NCBI RefSeq assembly: GCF_018446385.1
Contig: NC_056005.1
Location: forward strand, 95,074,984 to 95,138,983
Length of the DNA: 64,000 bases
Reading direction: 5' to 3'
From: Zingiber officinale
Taxonomy: Eukaryota > Streptophyta > Magnoliopsida > Zingiberales > Zingiberaceae
Part shown: positions 17,400 to 30,100 of the stretch, piece after piece
Numbering within the stretch: the stretch's first letter is position 1
Layout: the number at the start of each line of letters is the position of its first letter
Made by a program: the position numbers and the translations under genes
Notes under the pieces: generated by a model
Seen by the model: only the letters and a program-made list of their open reading frames with translations
Databases searched by the model: none
Told to the model about the DNA's origin: nothing

Positions 17400-18705
17400 T
17401 TTTTGATTCCCGCATGGGAGCCGACCTGAAAGGTCGTTGGACGTGAGGACAGAGCTCACTTCTAACTTACTGGGAGCCGATCTGAAAGGTCGTTGGGCGT
17501 GAGAACAGAGCTCACTTATAACTCGCACTAGGGCGAGAGTCTGGAGATACCGACCTAAAAGGTCATTGGGCATGAGCACAAGGCTCACTTTTAATTCTCG
17601 CATGGGAGCCGACCTGAAAGGTCGTTGGGCGTGAGAACAGAGCTCACTTATAACTCGCACTGAGGCGAGAGTCTGGGACTATCGATCTAAAAGGTCGTTG
17701 GGCATGAGCACAGGGCTCACTTATAATTCTCGCATGGGAGCCGACCTGAAAGGTCGTTGGGTGTGAGAACAGAGCTCACTTATAACTCGCACTGAGGCGA
17801 GAGTCTGGGACTACCGACCTAAAAGGTCGTTGGGCGTGAGCATAGGGCTCACTTATAATTCTCGCATGGGAGCCGACAGGAAGGTTGTTGGGCGTGAGCA
17901 GGCTCACTTATAACTTGCGCTGGGCGTCTGGGACTACCGACCTAAAGGTGGTTGGGCGTGAGCACAAGGCTCACTTTAATTCTCGCATGGGAGCCAACCC
18001 GAAGGTCGTTGGGCGTGAGAACAGGCTCACTTATAACTCGCCGGGGGCGAGAGTCTGGGACTACCGACCTAAAGGTCGTTGGGCATGAGCACAAGGCTCA
18101 CTTTTAATTCTCGCATGGGAGCCGACATGAAAGGGCGTTGGGCGAGAGCAGGCTCACTTATAACTCGCACTAGGGCGAGATGGAACTACCGACCTAAAAG
18201 GTCGTTGGGGCGTGAGCAAGGGCTCACTTATAATTCTCACATGGGAGCCGACCCGAAGGGTTGGGCGTGAGAGCAGAACTCACTTATAACTCACACTGGG
18301 CGAGAGTCTGGGACTACCGACCTAAAGGTCGTTGGGCGTGAGCACGGGGCTCACTTATAATTCTCGCATGGGGGCCGACCACGAAGGTCGTTGGGCGTGA
18401 GCAGAGCTCACTTATAACTCGTCTTGAGGCGAGAGTCTGGGACTACCGACCTAAAGGTCGTTGGGCGTGAAAACAGGGCTCACTTATAATTCTCGCCGGG
18501 GGGGCGACCTGAAAGGTCGTTGGGCGTGAGAACAGAGCTCACTTATAACTCGCACTGGGGCGAGAGTCTGGGACTACCGACCTAAAAGGTCGTTGGGCGT
18601 GAGCACAGGGCTCACTTATAATTCTCGCATGGGAACCGACCTGAAAGGTCGTTGGGCGTGAGAACAGAGCTCACTTATAACTCGCACTGAGGCGAGAGTC
18701 TGGGA
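17400..18705. repeat. Hairpin-rich tandem array, about 130-bp period
   Basis: About ten units lie in a row, each made of two related halves of about 65 bp. One half carries GGGAGCCGACCTGAAAGGTCG and the other GACTACCGACCTAAAAGGTCG (only the 3' parts are invariant). Each half contains a small perfect hairpin, CGACCT-loop-AGGTCG, followed by TTGGGCGTGAG and GCTCACTTATAA. GTGAG and CTCAC can also pair. The array lies between the 3' LTR and the antisense ORFs. In related Tat/Ogre elements this is the hypervariable zone known to spawn satellites. Confidence 0.85.
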
Positions 18706-18708
18706 TAC

Positions 18709-18845
18709 TCCGGTCCGAGATCGGTGGCGATGGCGCTGGTCCGAGACCAGTAATGATACTCCGGTCCGAGACCGGTGGCGGTGGAGCTGGTCCGAGACCA
18801 GTAATGATACTCCGGTCCGAGACCGGTGGCGATGGCGCTGGTAAG
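18709..18845. repeat. 51-bp tandem repeat with GGTCCGAGACC palindromes
   Basis: Nearly three copies of a 51-bp unit directly follow the larger array. Each holds CCGGTCCGAGACCGG-like and GGTCCGAGACC palindromes around GGCGATGGCGCTGG. It is a second, unrelated hairpin-forming array in the same 3' zone of the Tat element. Confidence 0.8.
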
Positions 18846-19538
18846 AACTCCAAACGGCAAAGGCATAGATGCATTGCTCTTCTGCGCCTTCATCCATCTC
18901 GCTTATACCAACCTCATTGCTGTGATTGATCTGGTCGTTATCGCTAGCTTTGGGCTTACTCATTTGCGTCGCGTTTCTCCCTGCAATTGCATTATGCGCG
19001 ATATAGAATTAAGGATAGAGGAGGGAGTATAAAAACCTTACTCAACCCTTGGGCCACAGTGCCCTTGCAGCTTATGATGACCCCGCAGTTCTTGCGATGC
19101 GCCTGGTTGGCTGCTCAGATCAGGAGCTGTCTAAGCAGGGCTACTTGCCCGGATGGTCCGAGCAAGCAACACCCCACAGGCCCGCCTGATACTCCTCTGA
19201 TCTGACATTCACTTCTGCTGACTTACTTTGTCTCATTCACGACCCTTTTGAATTGCTTGGCATCTGTAGCTTTATGAAACTTCTCGCCTAGCCTTGAGCC
19301 TTTCACGAAGAATGCTTCTTTTTTGAGGCCACGCCCTTTCATGATTACCTTGCCTTGTCGATCTTTAATGCGTTTCTGCTCGCGATGACACCTGTCCGAC
19401 GCCTTTACTGCGCACGCTTCCTGACGCCAGCCTCTGACCCTTTTTTGCACCCTTCGGCGCTTATTTCCCATCAGACGGCGCTGGGGCGTGTTACCCCAAA
19501 AGATACTCGGCTCGACTCTCGATGTTTCCTAGGAATGA

Positions 19539-22347
19539 ATGAGCTTTATAAACCCTAAAGGCAGTCCGCTTTCCTTACTTCGACGCTTCGCTATCCTCCT
19601 CCATTCGTTCGCGGCCGTTTCTGGCAGTGCAACTCCTCGTTCTCCTGCTTGCGCCCGACCTGTGACCTCTCTTGTCTTCATCCCCCTTGCCTGTTTGCTC
19701 CTCATAGTCATGGATGGTAAGGAACTCTTCTGGTATTCGCGTTACATCTCTGATTTAGACCATCACGACCTATCTGCACTGCAATCCAACTTGGGGTTAG
19801 GCGCCGCATATGAGTTTCGTCTTCCCTCACCAGATGAACATCCTTCTTCTCCTCCCGAAGGGTTTATCACTGTTTTTAGGGATCAAATCTTAGGAGGTCT
19901 TCGCTTTCCTTTGCATCCTTTTTTCTCCGAGTTGAGCCAGTATTGCGGTATTGGTATCTCTCAGTTTGCCCCCAATGTATTCCGAGCGGTCTGCAGAACC
20001 ATCATCTTGTGCCGCATTTATCAAATTCCCTTAACTGCTAGACTATTCCATCACTTCTATTCCTTCCGACGAGCCGAGGCGGGGATATTCAACGTTCAGG
20101 CCAAGCCGGGCCATAAGTTTTTTGATGACCTTCCTTCTTCCAATAAAGGCTGGAGATCTCGCTTTTTCTTCCTCAAACCCCCCGTCCCCTTAGCCGTGCC
20201 TTCCCAATGGCATCCCATCCTTGCTTCAGACTTCCCTTTGCATGTCCATGAACCTGCCTGCTCCACAGCTGCGGACAAGATGAAAGGTGTTGTTGTTCGC
20301 CTGTCTGTGCTGATGCTAGAAGGCATTCTGCACGCTTTTGGTCTTAGCCCTGTTTCCACGGAAATCGGAGCTCCTTTTGGTAAGTTGTTATTTATTGTAT
20401 ACTGCTCTTCGCTAACTGAGGTGCTTTTTCCTCTTATATTTGTAGTGGCTGTCCTCCTTCGCTCTTTTGCCAGTCAGGAGACACCCTCGGTGGCCGTTCT
20501 GCAAGCTCTGAATGAGGAGCTAACACAAGGCCTATCCTCTGACCCCGCTGTTTCCGCCGGTCCACAGCCCTCGGGACACCAAACCTCCGAGACGGTAGCT
20601 GCCTCGGCGCTTATTGAGCCACCAGCCTCCAGCCCTGCAGACTCAGCCATACCCCGCCGCTCTGATCAACCCGCACCCGAGCCATCGCCAGCAGGGCAAG
20701 TGCCTCCGCTCCCTCCTACTATGAAGCTGCGCCTTACGCGTAAGGGCAAGAGAACGGCTCCAGTCACTGCAACTTCTCCTCCACCTCCTCGCCGTCAACG
20801 CGTAGTGAGCATCTCTTCCCCCACCAGGTCCTCGGACACGAGCTCGACCCAGGAGACAAGCTTGGCCCAGGAGAAGGCCTCTGATCTGGAGGTGGCAGAT
20901 CCGCCATTGGACCTGACCGCTCCGATGCCCATCCAGAGTGTATTGCCTGCCCCGCCTTCGTTCTCTGGCGATTAGCCCCCGGACTCGCTGGCTCCCTCCG
21001 CCTCTCCTCTTCTTGGGCCTCCGAGCTCGGACCTGCCGTCTCTGAACCTGGCTTCTGCAGACCTGGCCTTTGAAGCTTCCTGGAGGCTCCCTTCAGAGAC
21101 CGACCCGGCCTACGTGCCCGCTGCCGATCTATCGCCTATCTTTGGTAGGGTCGACTTCTGTGGGGACTTGGCCATCTCCTGGCAATCAGCCAATCGGCAG
21201 TTCTGGGAGAGCAATTCCCCTTTGGAGGAGTTTGATCAAATTGCTCGCTCCTTGGTAGCGGTAAGCTCTTTCTCTTCTTCTTCCTGGTATCCGTGTGTTT
21301 CTGTAACCCCCTTTCTCTTCTTCCGGCCACTTGCAGACCTGCTCCGCGAGTCTGAGCGCTGTGCAACGAGCGGCCGAGCTTCAGCGAGAGAACGCGGCGC
21401 TCAAGGCACGTCTTCAAGAACTAGAGCACCCTGCGGCTCCCTCAGCTCCTCCTGAGCCTTCTCTTGGAAGCTTGGATGCTTATCTGCGTGCCGCAGGGGA
21501 GTCGGCGGCCTCTGCTCGGGCCATTTCCCATGCTGCCTTTGCTAAACTTCAACAGTTGGAGGCGGCTTTAAAGACGAGTGAGTCTTCCTTGGCTTCTGAA
21601 GCGGATCGTCATCAGGTGACAGTTTCTGAGCTGAAAGCCAGAGAGACATAGCTGCTCTCCCAATCAGAGGAGTTGACGCTGCTACGGCGAGGTCAGGAGC
21701 TCTTTCAAATGGGGTTGGCTGATGCCCAGGCCCTGGCTACTGCTACCGCTAGCCGAGAAGCAACCATGCGGACTCAGTGGGAAGCGTGCAAAGCCACTCT
21801 CCAATCCTTGCAAGCGGAGTTATCGAAGGCCCAGGAAGCGGTGTCTCAAGGCCAGAGCGATTTGTCCGTGGCCCGCGTCGAGGCTGCGGAGAACCGGAAC
21901 AGTTTGGAGGTGTACCGGGCTGACGAATCAGAGCGGCTAAAGGCGTACAGACTAGCCTACGCCCGCTCTTCCTTCTTCCTCCATAAGCTGGGACGCTGGA
22001 TGGTCTTGTTGCTTTGTCATGGGGCTGCTGGTGGGGTCAGACAGGCCTTTGAGCAAGGTTTCCTACGCTCGGCACCTCCTGCCACCTTCTTGGACACAAC
22101 TCGCCTAACCAGGGAATTGCCGCAGGAAACCTTCCCTTCTTTCGAAGCGGATGAGGGACTTTTCCTCTTGGAGGCTCCTCCCCCTGCGGCCGATCCAGAT
22201 CCCGGGGATATTTCTGCCCAGGCCCCTCCTGTTGCTGCACCTAATGCGTCCACTGATCCTGCGTCTCTCCCCATAGTGCTGGCCGACCCCGTACTCCTTC
22301 CGCTGGCCTCCGTTGATTCTGTGCTTTCTTCCCCGGATGTCGTATGA
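19539..22347 (+). pseudogene. Tat antisense ORF, copy 1 ('putative gypsy type transposon' domain)
   Basis: A long plus-strand coding block runs opposite to gag-pol. Its N-terminal part (from about MDGKELFWYS at 19710) has the plant 'putative gypsy type transposon' (Transposase_28-like) pattern: GFITVFRDQILGGLRFPLHP, FRAVCRTIILCRIY and GWRSRFFFLKPP. A proline/serine-rich linker follows, then an alanine-rich coiled coil (about 21331-22000). Antisense ORFs of this type are known in the Tat lineage; their role is unknown. The reading appears to be divided by introns, and the copy looks broken in about one or two places. It is a relative of copy 2 at 23035. Confidence 0.6.
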
Positions 22348-23034
22348 TTGGCGATATGTTGTATTGTTCACCTTTTATGTGTTGATGCTAAACCTTCCGT
22401 GATTGTACTTATTCGCGTGGTCTTACTGAACTTTGGATGGCTGTACTTAGCTTTCCCTTGCTTATTTTGCCTTTGCTACGTTGCTCTCCCCCCAATAGTC
22501 GCTTTTATACCGAGCCTGGTGAGGGTCAGCTTTTACTTTTTGTCTTTGACGCATGTCCATGAAGCTCGCTGATCTGCTCCACCTTTCTCTCTGACGGCCG
22601 CTTCCGCCCACCTTTGTCCTTACGAGGCAATCACCTGTTTGGCGAAAAGTTGGCTGAACTGAGTGTGCCCCTTTTCTCCCTTTTTTCTCTTTCCTCTTTT
22701 TTCGTACCTCATGAGGTGCCTCGTACTTCGAGCCTTTGCCTTTCCTATAATGCCCTCTGGTTATATTCTCGAGGCTCATCGTAGAGAGCTCCTTGTCTAT
22801 TTCCGCCCCTGTATCCACCATCCGTTGTTAACGTACGAGAATATCCTTCCTCCACCATACCTATAAGTATCTTCTTCCTCTCTCCCTTCTGTTATGCTTC
22901 GTCATCACCACGGAGCACTCAAACGCAGCCGCCGCCGACTGACTTTCTCCGAGATCACGCCGCGCTCCTTCCTTTTTTCCTAGCCCCCTCTCTTCGTTTG
23001 TTCCTTCTACCTCCTGAGATAATCTCCCTTGCAA
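22348..23034. other. Spacer between the two antisense ORF copies
   Basis: Pyrimidine-rich non-coding DNA inside the Tat element lies between the end of antisense copy 1 and the start of copy 2. A TATA-like CCTATAAGTA occurs near 22860, upstream of copy 2. I see no other feature. Confidence 0.4.
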
Positions 23035-24338
23035 TGGCCTCTCCTTCTTGGGTTTCCTTGTTGGCGGAGCACTTCCCCGGTGCTTCAAATTTCGCTGAGT
23101 TGGATTGGGATGACCTAAGGTACACTTAAGAAATCCCTACTAGCTTTCGCCCCATCATCCCTACTGGTGTGAACTTGTACTTCGATCCCCCGCCTGATTT
23201 TTGTACTTTCTTTACTGAGCAATTTGTATCTGGTCTTCGTCTACCCCCGCATCCTTTTCTGTCTGGAGTGTGCTGCTACTTTAAGATCCCCTTAGGTCAG
23301 CTAACTCCTAATTTCATAAAGATTTTGTGTGGCTTTGTAATACTCTTCGAAGTTTGCGAGGTTTCATGGTCCGCTCCCCTCTTTCACTACTTCTTTACTC
23401 TTGCTCGACACGCCGATGGTCTTTTTGACTTCCAAGCTCGCAGTCATACCGCCTTCTTCTCTCCTCTTCCTCCTCCCAGTGCTAACTGGAGGAAAAAATT
23501 CTTTTTTCTCCGATTTCCCGAAGAAGTAGACTGGCCTCTGCGATGGCAATCTGCGCTGCCTATGACTCCGGCATTACAAGACTTCCATATGGACCTCCCG
23601 TATACTGTGGCTGCGACCCGCATGGAGGATTGGCGCTTGAATCTGACGAGACTGTTGTCTGAAGACCTACTTTCCTTTTTCCGGCTGAGCTTCGTTTCCT
23701 CTGAAACATCGCACTCCTTGGGTAAGTTCACGCTGAGCTCCACCTCCCTTGCGATCATATTCTCCGCTAGAATAACCTTTCGTGTTGGTGCCCATAGCTG
23801 AGGTTCTGCATCGCGCCTCAGAGGTTATGCCTTTGCCCCTCGATGATCTGGAAATACTGCGACGCGGTCGGGCAATCTTAGAGAGGAGGCTACTCCCTCA
23901 TCATGGTTCCACCTCATTTGGGGCAGCGACCCAGCCTACTTCCAACCCCGCCTCACACAACGCTTCTCCTTCATCTGCCGCCCTGAGCCGAGGTCGGGGT
24001 TGTGATCCAGCTAGCCGTCTGGCCAGACGCGTCTTCCGGGGAGCCCCCCGGGCCTCCAGACGTGGCCGCGCAACTCTTCATCGCGCGGGTCTAAGCTCAT
24101 CCGGCCGGGGCGCCACAGACAGGGGTGCGGCAGCCTCTTCACAGGGTCAACCTCGCTCTGAGGATTCTGACTCCGATAACCAGCCTCTGCTTCACAGGCG
24201 TCGCCGAAGACCAGGTCTGACTTTATTAACGTTTGATTCTGTTCCTTATACTACCACATTGCCCCTTGCTGCCGTCGTGACTGGCTCCGACATCACTTCC
24301 CTCTTTATTTTTGTTTTCTTTATCTGGCAGCCTCTCCC
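23035..24338 (+). pseudogene. Tat antisense ORF, copy 2, first part
   Basis: This second plus-strand block of the same family as copy 1 starts near MASPSWVSLLAEHF. It shares the pattern FCTFFTEQFVSGLRLPPHPF, then NFIKILCGFVILFEV, then NWRKKFFFLRFP. It is clearly diverged from copy 1, so the duplication is older than the Copia insertions. The solo LTR at 24339 and then the Copia element at 27538 interrupt it. It looks broken. Confidence 0.55.
24334..24338. repeat. Target-site duplication of the solo Copia LTR
   Basis: CTCCC precedes the solo LTR and recurs exactly at 26743-26747, directly after its terminal CA. Confidence 0.9.
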
Positions 24339-26742
24339 TGTTGGAATGTATACTGAAAGGCTAAGCTTTGTAAACATTTATTATGAATAAAGAATCACAT
24401 TTGGTCTAATTGTCTACATTTGTTTGTAGTTGTTCATTTAATTTATATTGTAGATAACATAGTATGTAGTGTCACATACAGAAGATGATGTTATCAGTAC
24501 CTTATAAATTATAAACAGTAGCTCACGACCAAAATGGAAAAGGAACAAACCATTAGAAGGTCGTAGTGTAATTAGGTATTAGTTTATCTTGACTATATAA
24601 TTACACTAGTACACTCAGAGTGTATTGAGTAGGACCATTTGAGGTCGTTTCTTTTATACTGACTTTATAAAGGAACAAAGACCTCAGTTATTATGGAAGT
24701 GTGTGCTCTTAATCCTAATATAATAACAAGCACATATATTTGATATTTATTTCTTTAATTTATCAATGGGTGAGATTTAGTTCGTTGAATCAATAAACCC
24801 GATAAGTTGGGAAATGGTATCACTTATAGTGTGTGTTGTTGATTATAGAAGAAGCTGTGTCCTAGAGATACTAGGTTGATAATGTCCTCAAGAGGAGCTC
24901 ATAAAGATTGTCATGTTAAACTCTGCGTGGACTTAGTCCGACATGACAATAAGGTTGAGTGGTACTACTCTTGGACTTAGATATTAATTAAATGAGTTGT
25001 CGGTAACTCAATTAATTAGTGGACATTCGATATCTTAAACACAGGAGACTAACACACTCATAATAAGAAGGAGCCCAAAATGTAATTTGGGATTGGTGCG
25101 GTAGTTCAATGATAGTTCTCTAGTGGAATGAATTATCATTGATAAAATTAAGTTGTGTGTTGGGCGAACGGGATGCTTAATTTTATCGGAGACCAAAACC
25201 AATTCCTCCTCTCGGTCCCTATCGTAGCCTCTTATTTATAGAGTTCTATACCCACCTATACCCACCTTCTATACCCACCAATAAGGGGCCGGCCAAGCTA
25301 GCTTGGGAACCAAGCTAGGGCCGGCCTAGGTATATTATTGGGTGGCCGACCCTAGCTTGAACCCAAGCTAGTAGGGCCGGCCAAAATAAATTAAAAAAAA
25401 AATTTAATTTTAATTTTTATTATAATGTGGAAGATATAATTTAAAGAGAATTAGAATTAAAATATCTTTCTTGTAAAAGATTTACAAAAGATTAAAGAAA
25501 GAGATTATATCTCTTTCCTTATTTGTAGATTGGAGAGATGTTTTATTTTCTCTTTAAAATTATTCACATGTTAATAAAATTAAAATTATAGATATTTCCT
25601 TTTATTAACCATGAAGAGATTTTAAAGAGAAATTTTATTTTTTAAAATTTCCGGAAACAAATTAGGAAGTTTTAATTGTTGATTAAAACTTGTCCTCTTT
25701 TGTTTTCCAATGATGTGGCCGACCACTTGAAATTGATTTGGGAAATTTTATTTTATTTCTCTCAATTAAATCAAGTCAAGGAAATTAAGGAAAAATTATT
25801 GTAATTAAATTTCCTAATTTGCCTAGGCCAAGGAATATAAAAAAGGGGTGAGGGTGCCTTCATGGGACACAACCTCTATTGTTTTCTCTCCCTTTTTCCT
25901 TGGTGTTGTGGCCGGCCATTACCCTCTCCCTCTCTTCCTCTTGTGGTGGCCGAACACTTCATCTCTCTTGGAGTTCTTGTGGTGGTCGGATACTACTTGG
26001 AGAAGAAGAAGAAGAAGGAGAGAAAGTTAGCATCTCTTGGAGCTTGGTTAGTATTTTGATTTTCTTCTTTGGTAAAGTTCTTCCTTTGTGGCCGAACCTT
26101 GCTTGGAGGAGAAGAAGGTGGTTGGTGGTTTCTCATCTTGGTAGATCGTTGCCCACACAACGTCCGAGGTTAGAAGAGGAATACGGTAGAAGATCAAGAG
26201 GTTTTTCTACAAGGTATAATTAGTAATTTTTATTTCCGCATCATGCTAGTTATTTATGGAAATAATACCAAATACAAGAGGCTTATGATCTAGTATTTCG
26301 AATATATTTTTCGATGTTGTGTTCTTTTGTTTTCTTTCTTTTCCTTGTGATTTGATTGTTCTCTTTGGTTAACCTAAAGTTATTTTAGGAAATTAAATAT
26401 TAGCTTTCTATTAAAGGTTTTGTCTAGTCGGTGGTGGTTGCTCCCATATCCAAGAAGGCCATGTGCCTCGCCACGTCAGTACTGGGAACCTTTTATGGAA
26501 ATTAGTATTTAATGGAATTAATAACTTAAGGAGACTTGGGTCGAACGTGTTAAGTTCCGCAGGAGATCCAAGTTAAAACCTAAAAGAACAAATAGATTAA
26601 GTTTTGGATCAAACGTGTTAAGTTCCGCAGGCGATCCAAAATTTAATTTAAAAGAACACATGGTAGCTAGGAAAAAGGTTCAGACCTTTGTACAAAATTT
26701 TTGTACAGTGGAACCTCTAGGTTTTCCGAGTAGCAACCAACA
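24339..26742 (+). mobile_element. Solo Copia-type LTR
   Basis: A 2,404-bp LTR begins TGTTGGAATGTATAC and ends GTAGCAACCAACA, flanked by the duplication CTCCC. It is the same family as the LTRs at 27538 and 34645 but in the opposite orientation and clearly diverged from them. It therefore comes from a separate insertion followed by LTR-LTR recombination. It holds palindromic GGCCGGCC-AAGCTAG-type blocks near 25288-25385. No coding sequence belongs to it; short ORFs inside are incidental. Confidence 0.9.
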
Positions 26743-26747
26743 CTCCC

Positions 26748-27537
26748 AACCCCTACAGGGGACAACCAGCTGCTTTCCGCTCTGCCCCTACTGCTGCAGA
26801 GGAAGATAGCCCAGGCGATCATCAAAACCCCGCGCCTACTGAGCCCGTTCTCGAGCCACCTCCCGCTCCTCCTGGTGCTGACGCCGGCCCTTCTCAACCT
26901 TCCTCCTCCACCCGCCATCGTTACAGGACCACCATCCCCTCTGAAGCTGCTCTAGCTCGGCAGTCTGACGCCCCTACGAGCCTTCTGATGATGAAACGCT
27001 GCCTCGGCCGTTTGTGGGCAGAGAGCATGGATCAAATGGGTAACGCGCCGCCGTTAGTCCAGATGGATAGGTTCTCGAAGTCCTGGGCCAAAGTACGTAC
27101 TCCTCACCCTACCCTTGCTATTGTATTGCCTTAACTGAAGGTTATATCTTCCGCCCAGACTCACGCCGAATCTTTGGTGCTGAACCAATCCTTCCACAGC
27201 CTCCATCATGAAAGCAAAGAACTCCGGGAGAGAGTCTCCGAATTAGAGCTATAGCTGAACGACCCTGCCCAAGCCAGCTATACTTTGCGGGCGGAGATTC
27301 AAGCCCTAACCAATCAGACCGACCGTCAGAAACGATCCCTGATACAGGTGAAAGATGAGCTCCGAGCTATGAGGGAGGAGAGAGCTGCATCTGAGGCAGG
27401 GTATCAGCAACAGATAGCCCATCAGGCTCAGGAAATATAGTCCAAGGATACTCTTCTCAGTCCAATAAACTGTAGGTTCAGGCGGCACAGTTGGAGACTC
27501 AAGGGGCTGAGCTGGAGGCCCTGAGGGCGGAACTATC
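26748..27537 (+). pseudogene. Tat antisense ORF, copy 2, middle part
   Basis: GC-rich Tat internal DNA resumes directly after the solo LTR. It reads as proline-rich linker and then heptad-rich coiled-coil sequence, the same order as in copy 1 (linker, then coiled coil from about 21331). The Copia element at 27538 cuts it off. It looks broken. Confidence 0.5.
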
Positions 27538-30100
27538 TATTGGTTGCTACTCGGAAAACCTAGAGGTTCCACTGTACAAAAATTTTGTACAAAGGTCTGA
27601 ACCTTTTCCTAGCTACCATGTGTTCTTTTAAATTAAATTTTGGATCGCCTGCGGAACTTAACACGTTTGATCCAAAACTTAATCTATTTGTTCTTTTAGG
27701 TTTTGACTTGGATCTCCTGCGGAACTTAACACGTTCGACCCAAATCACCTTAAGTTATTAATTCCATTAAATATTAATTTCCATAATTGGTTCCCAGTAC
27801 TGACGTGGCGAGGCACACGGCCTTCTTGGATATGGGAGCAGCCACCACCGACTAGACAAAACCTTTTATAGAAAGCTAATATTTAATTTCCTAAAATAAC
27901 TTTAGGTTAACCGAAAAGAACAATCAAATCACAAAGAAAAGAAAAAACAAAAGAACACAACATCGAAAAACATATTCGAAATTCTAGAATCGTAAGCCTC
28001 TTGTATTTGGTATTATTTCCATAAATAACTAGTATGATGCGGAAAGAAAAATTACTAGTTATACCTTGTAGAAAAACCTCTTGATCTTCTACCGTATTCC
28101 TCTTCTAACCTCGGACGTTGTGTGGGCAACGATCTTCCGAGATGAGAACCACCTAGCACCTTCTTCTTTCTTACAAGTTTCGGCCATCAAAACTTCTCCT
28201 AGGATGAAGAGGTTCGGCCACCACCACCATGCTCCAAGGGATGCTAGAAAAGAGGCTTCTTTTCTCTCATTCTTCTCCTTCTTAGATCCGGCCACCAAAG
28301 CTATCTCCACCATGAGAAGGTTTCGGCCACACAAAGGAGAGGAGAGGAAAGAAAGGGTCGGTCACACCCAAGGAGAAAAGAGAGGAAAAATAGAATAGAG
28401 TTGTTAGCCTTGAAGCCTCCTCTACCCCCTCTTTTATAATCCTTGGTCTTGGCAAATAAGGAAAATTTAATAAAAACTTCCTTAATTCTTTTGCCATTGA
28501 AAAGGAAAATTTATTTAATTAAAATAATTTTCTCTTTTCAAATTATAATGGCCGGCCACTCTTCTTCCTAAAACAAGGAGAGTTTTAATTAAAACAAAAA
28601 TTAAAACTTCCTAATTTGTTTCTAGAAATTTATAAAAATTTCTCCAATAATTTTAATCCCTTCATGATTGGTTAATAAAAAGAAATTTTATAAATTAAAA
28701 TCTTTCTTTTAAACATGTGGATAATTTCCAAAAAGGAAAGTTATCTCTAAAAATTAAAATCTCCTTTCAATTTACAAATAAGGAAAGATATTAAATCTTT
28801 TCTTAATCTTTTGTAGAAACTAATAAAAGAGAATTTTTAATTTTTAAACTTTCTTTTAAATCATGAATATAATTAAAAGGAAAGTTTTTACCAAAATTAA
28901 AATCAACCTTTTAATCTACAAATAAGGAAAGAGATTTTAACTCTTCTCTTAATCTTTTGTAGAATCTTATAAAAGGAAGGATTTAAATTTTTAAACTCTC
29001 TTTTAAATTATATTATCCACATAAGAAAAATTTTTAAAATTAAAATTCCTTTTTATTTTAATAGGGCCGGCCACATGAATTCACCCATGAACATACCCAT
29101 GGCCGGCCCTAGCTTGGTCTCCAAGCTAGCTTGGCCGGCCCCTATAGGATGGGTAAGAAGGTGGGTATAGGTGGGTATAGTACTCTATAATTAAGAGGCT
29201 ACGATAGGGACCGAGAGGAGGAATTGGTTTTGGTCTCCCGATAAAATTAAGCATCTCGTGCTCGCCCCGAACACACAACTTAATTTTATCAATAATAATT
29301 CATTCCACTAGAGAACTATTATTAAACTACCGCACCAATCCCAAATTACATTTTGGGCTCTTTCTTATCATGAGTGTGTTAGTCTCCCTGTGTTTAAGAT
29401 AACAAATGTCCACTAATTAAGTAAGTTACTGACAACTCACTTAATTAATATCTAGCTCCAAAAGTAGTACCACTCAACTTCATCGTCATGTCGGACTAAG
29501 TCCACCTGCAGGGTTTAACATGACAATCCTTATGAGCTCCTCTTGGGGACATTCTCAACCTAGATTACTAGGACACAGTTTCCTTCTATAATCAACAACA
29601 CACACTATAAGTGATATCATTTCCCAACTTATCGGGCTTATTGATTCATCGAACTAAATCTCACCCATTGATAAATTAAAGAAATAAATATCAAATATAT
29701 GTGATTGTTATTATATTAGGATTAAGAGCACACACTTTCATAATAACTGAGGTCTTTGTTCCTTTATAAAGTCAGTATAAAAGGAACGACCTCAAATGGT
29801 CCTACTCAATACACTCTAAGTGTACTAGTGTAATTATATAGTTAAGATAAACTAATACCTAATTACACTACGACCTTTCAATGGTTTGTTCCTTTCCATC
29901 TTGGTCGTGAGCTACTGTTTATAATTTATAAGGAACCGATAACATGATCTTCTGTATGTGACACCACACACCATGTTATCTACAATATAAATTAATTGAG
30001 CAACTACATTTATCATAAATGTAGACATTTGACCAATGTGATTCTTATTTCTAGATAAATGTTTATACCAAAAGCTAGGCTTTTAGTATACACTCTAACA
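27538..30100 (-). repeat. Copia 3' LTR (left)
   Basis: This 2,563-bp LTR matches the start of the copy at 34645 and, in reverse orientation, the solo LTR at 24339. It ends TACACTCTAACA at 30100. It is followed by a pyrimidine tract (ATCTCCCACTT) that is the polypurine tract in the element's own orientation. Confidence 0.85.

Noticed and set aside
17400-18705. CRISPR-like regular array
   Set aside because: Units are tandem and continuous without unique spacers, and the DNA is plant nuclear; this is a satellite-like array inside a retrotransposon.
25848-26223. Overlapping ORFs at the end of the solo LTR
   Set aside because: Low-complexity tryptophan- and serine-rich readings in three frames, mirrored in the other LTRs; no gene.
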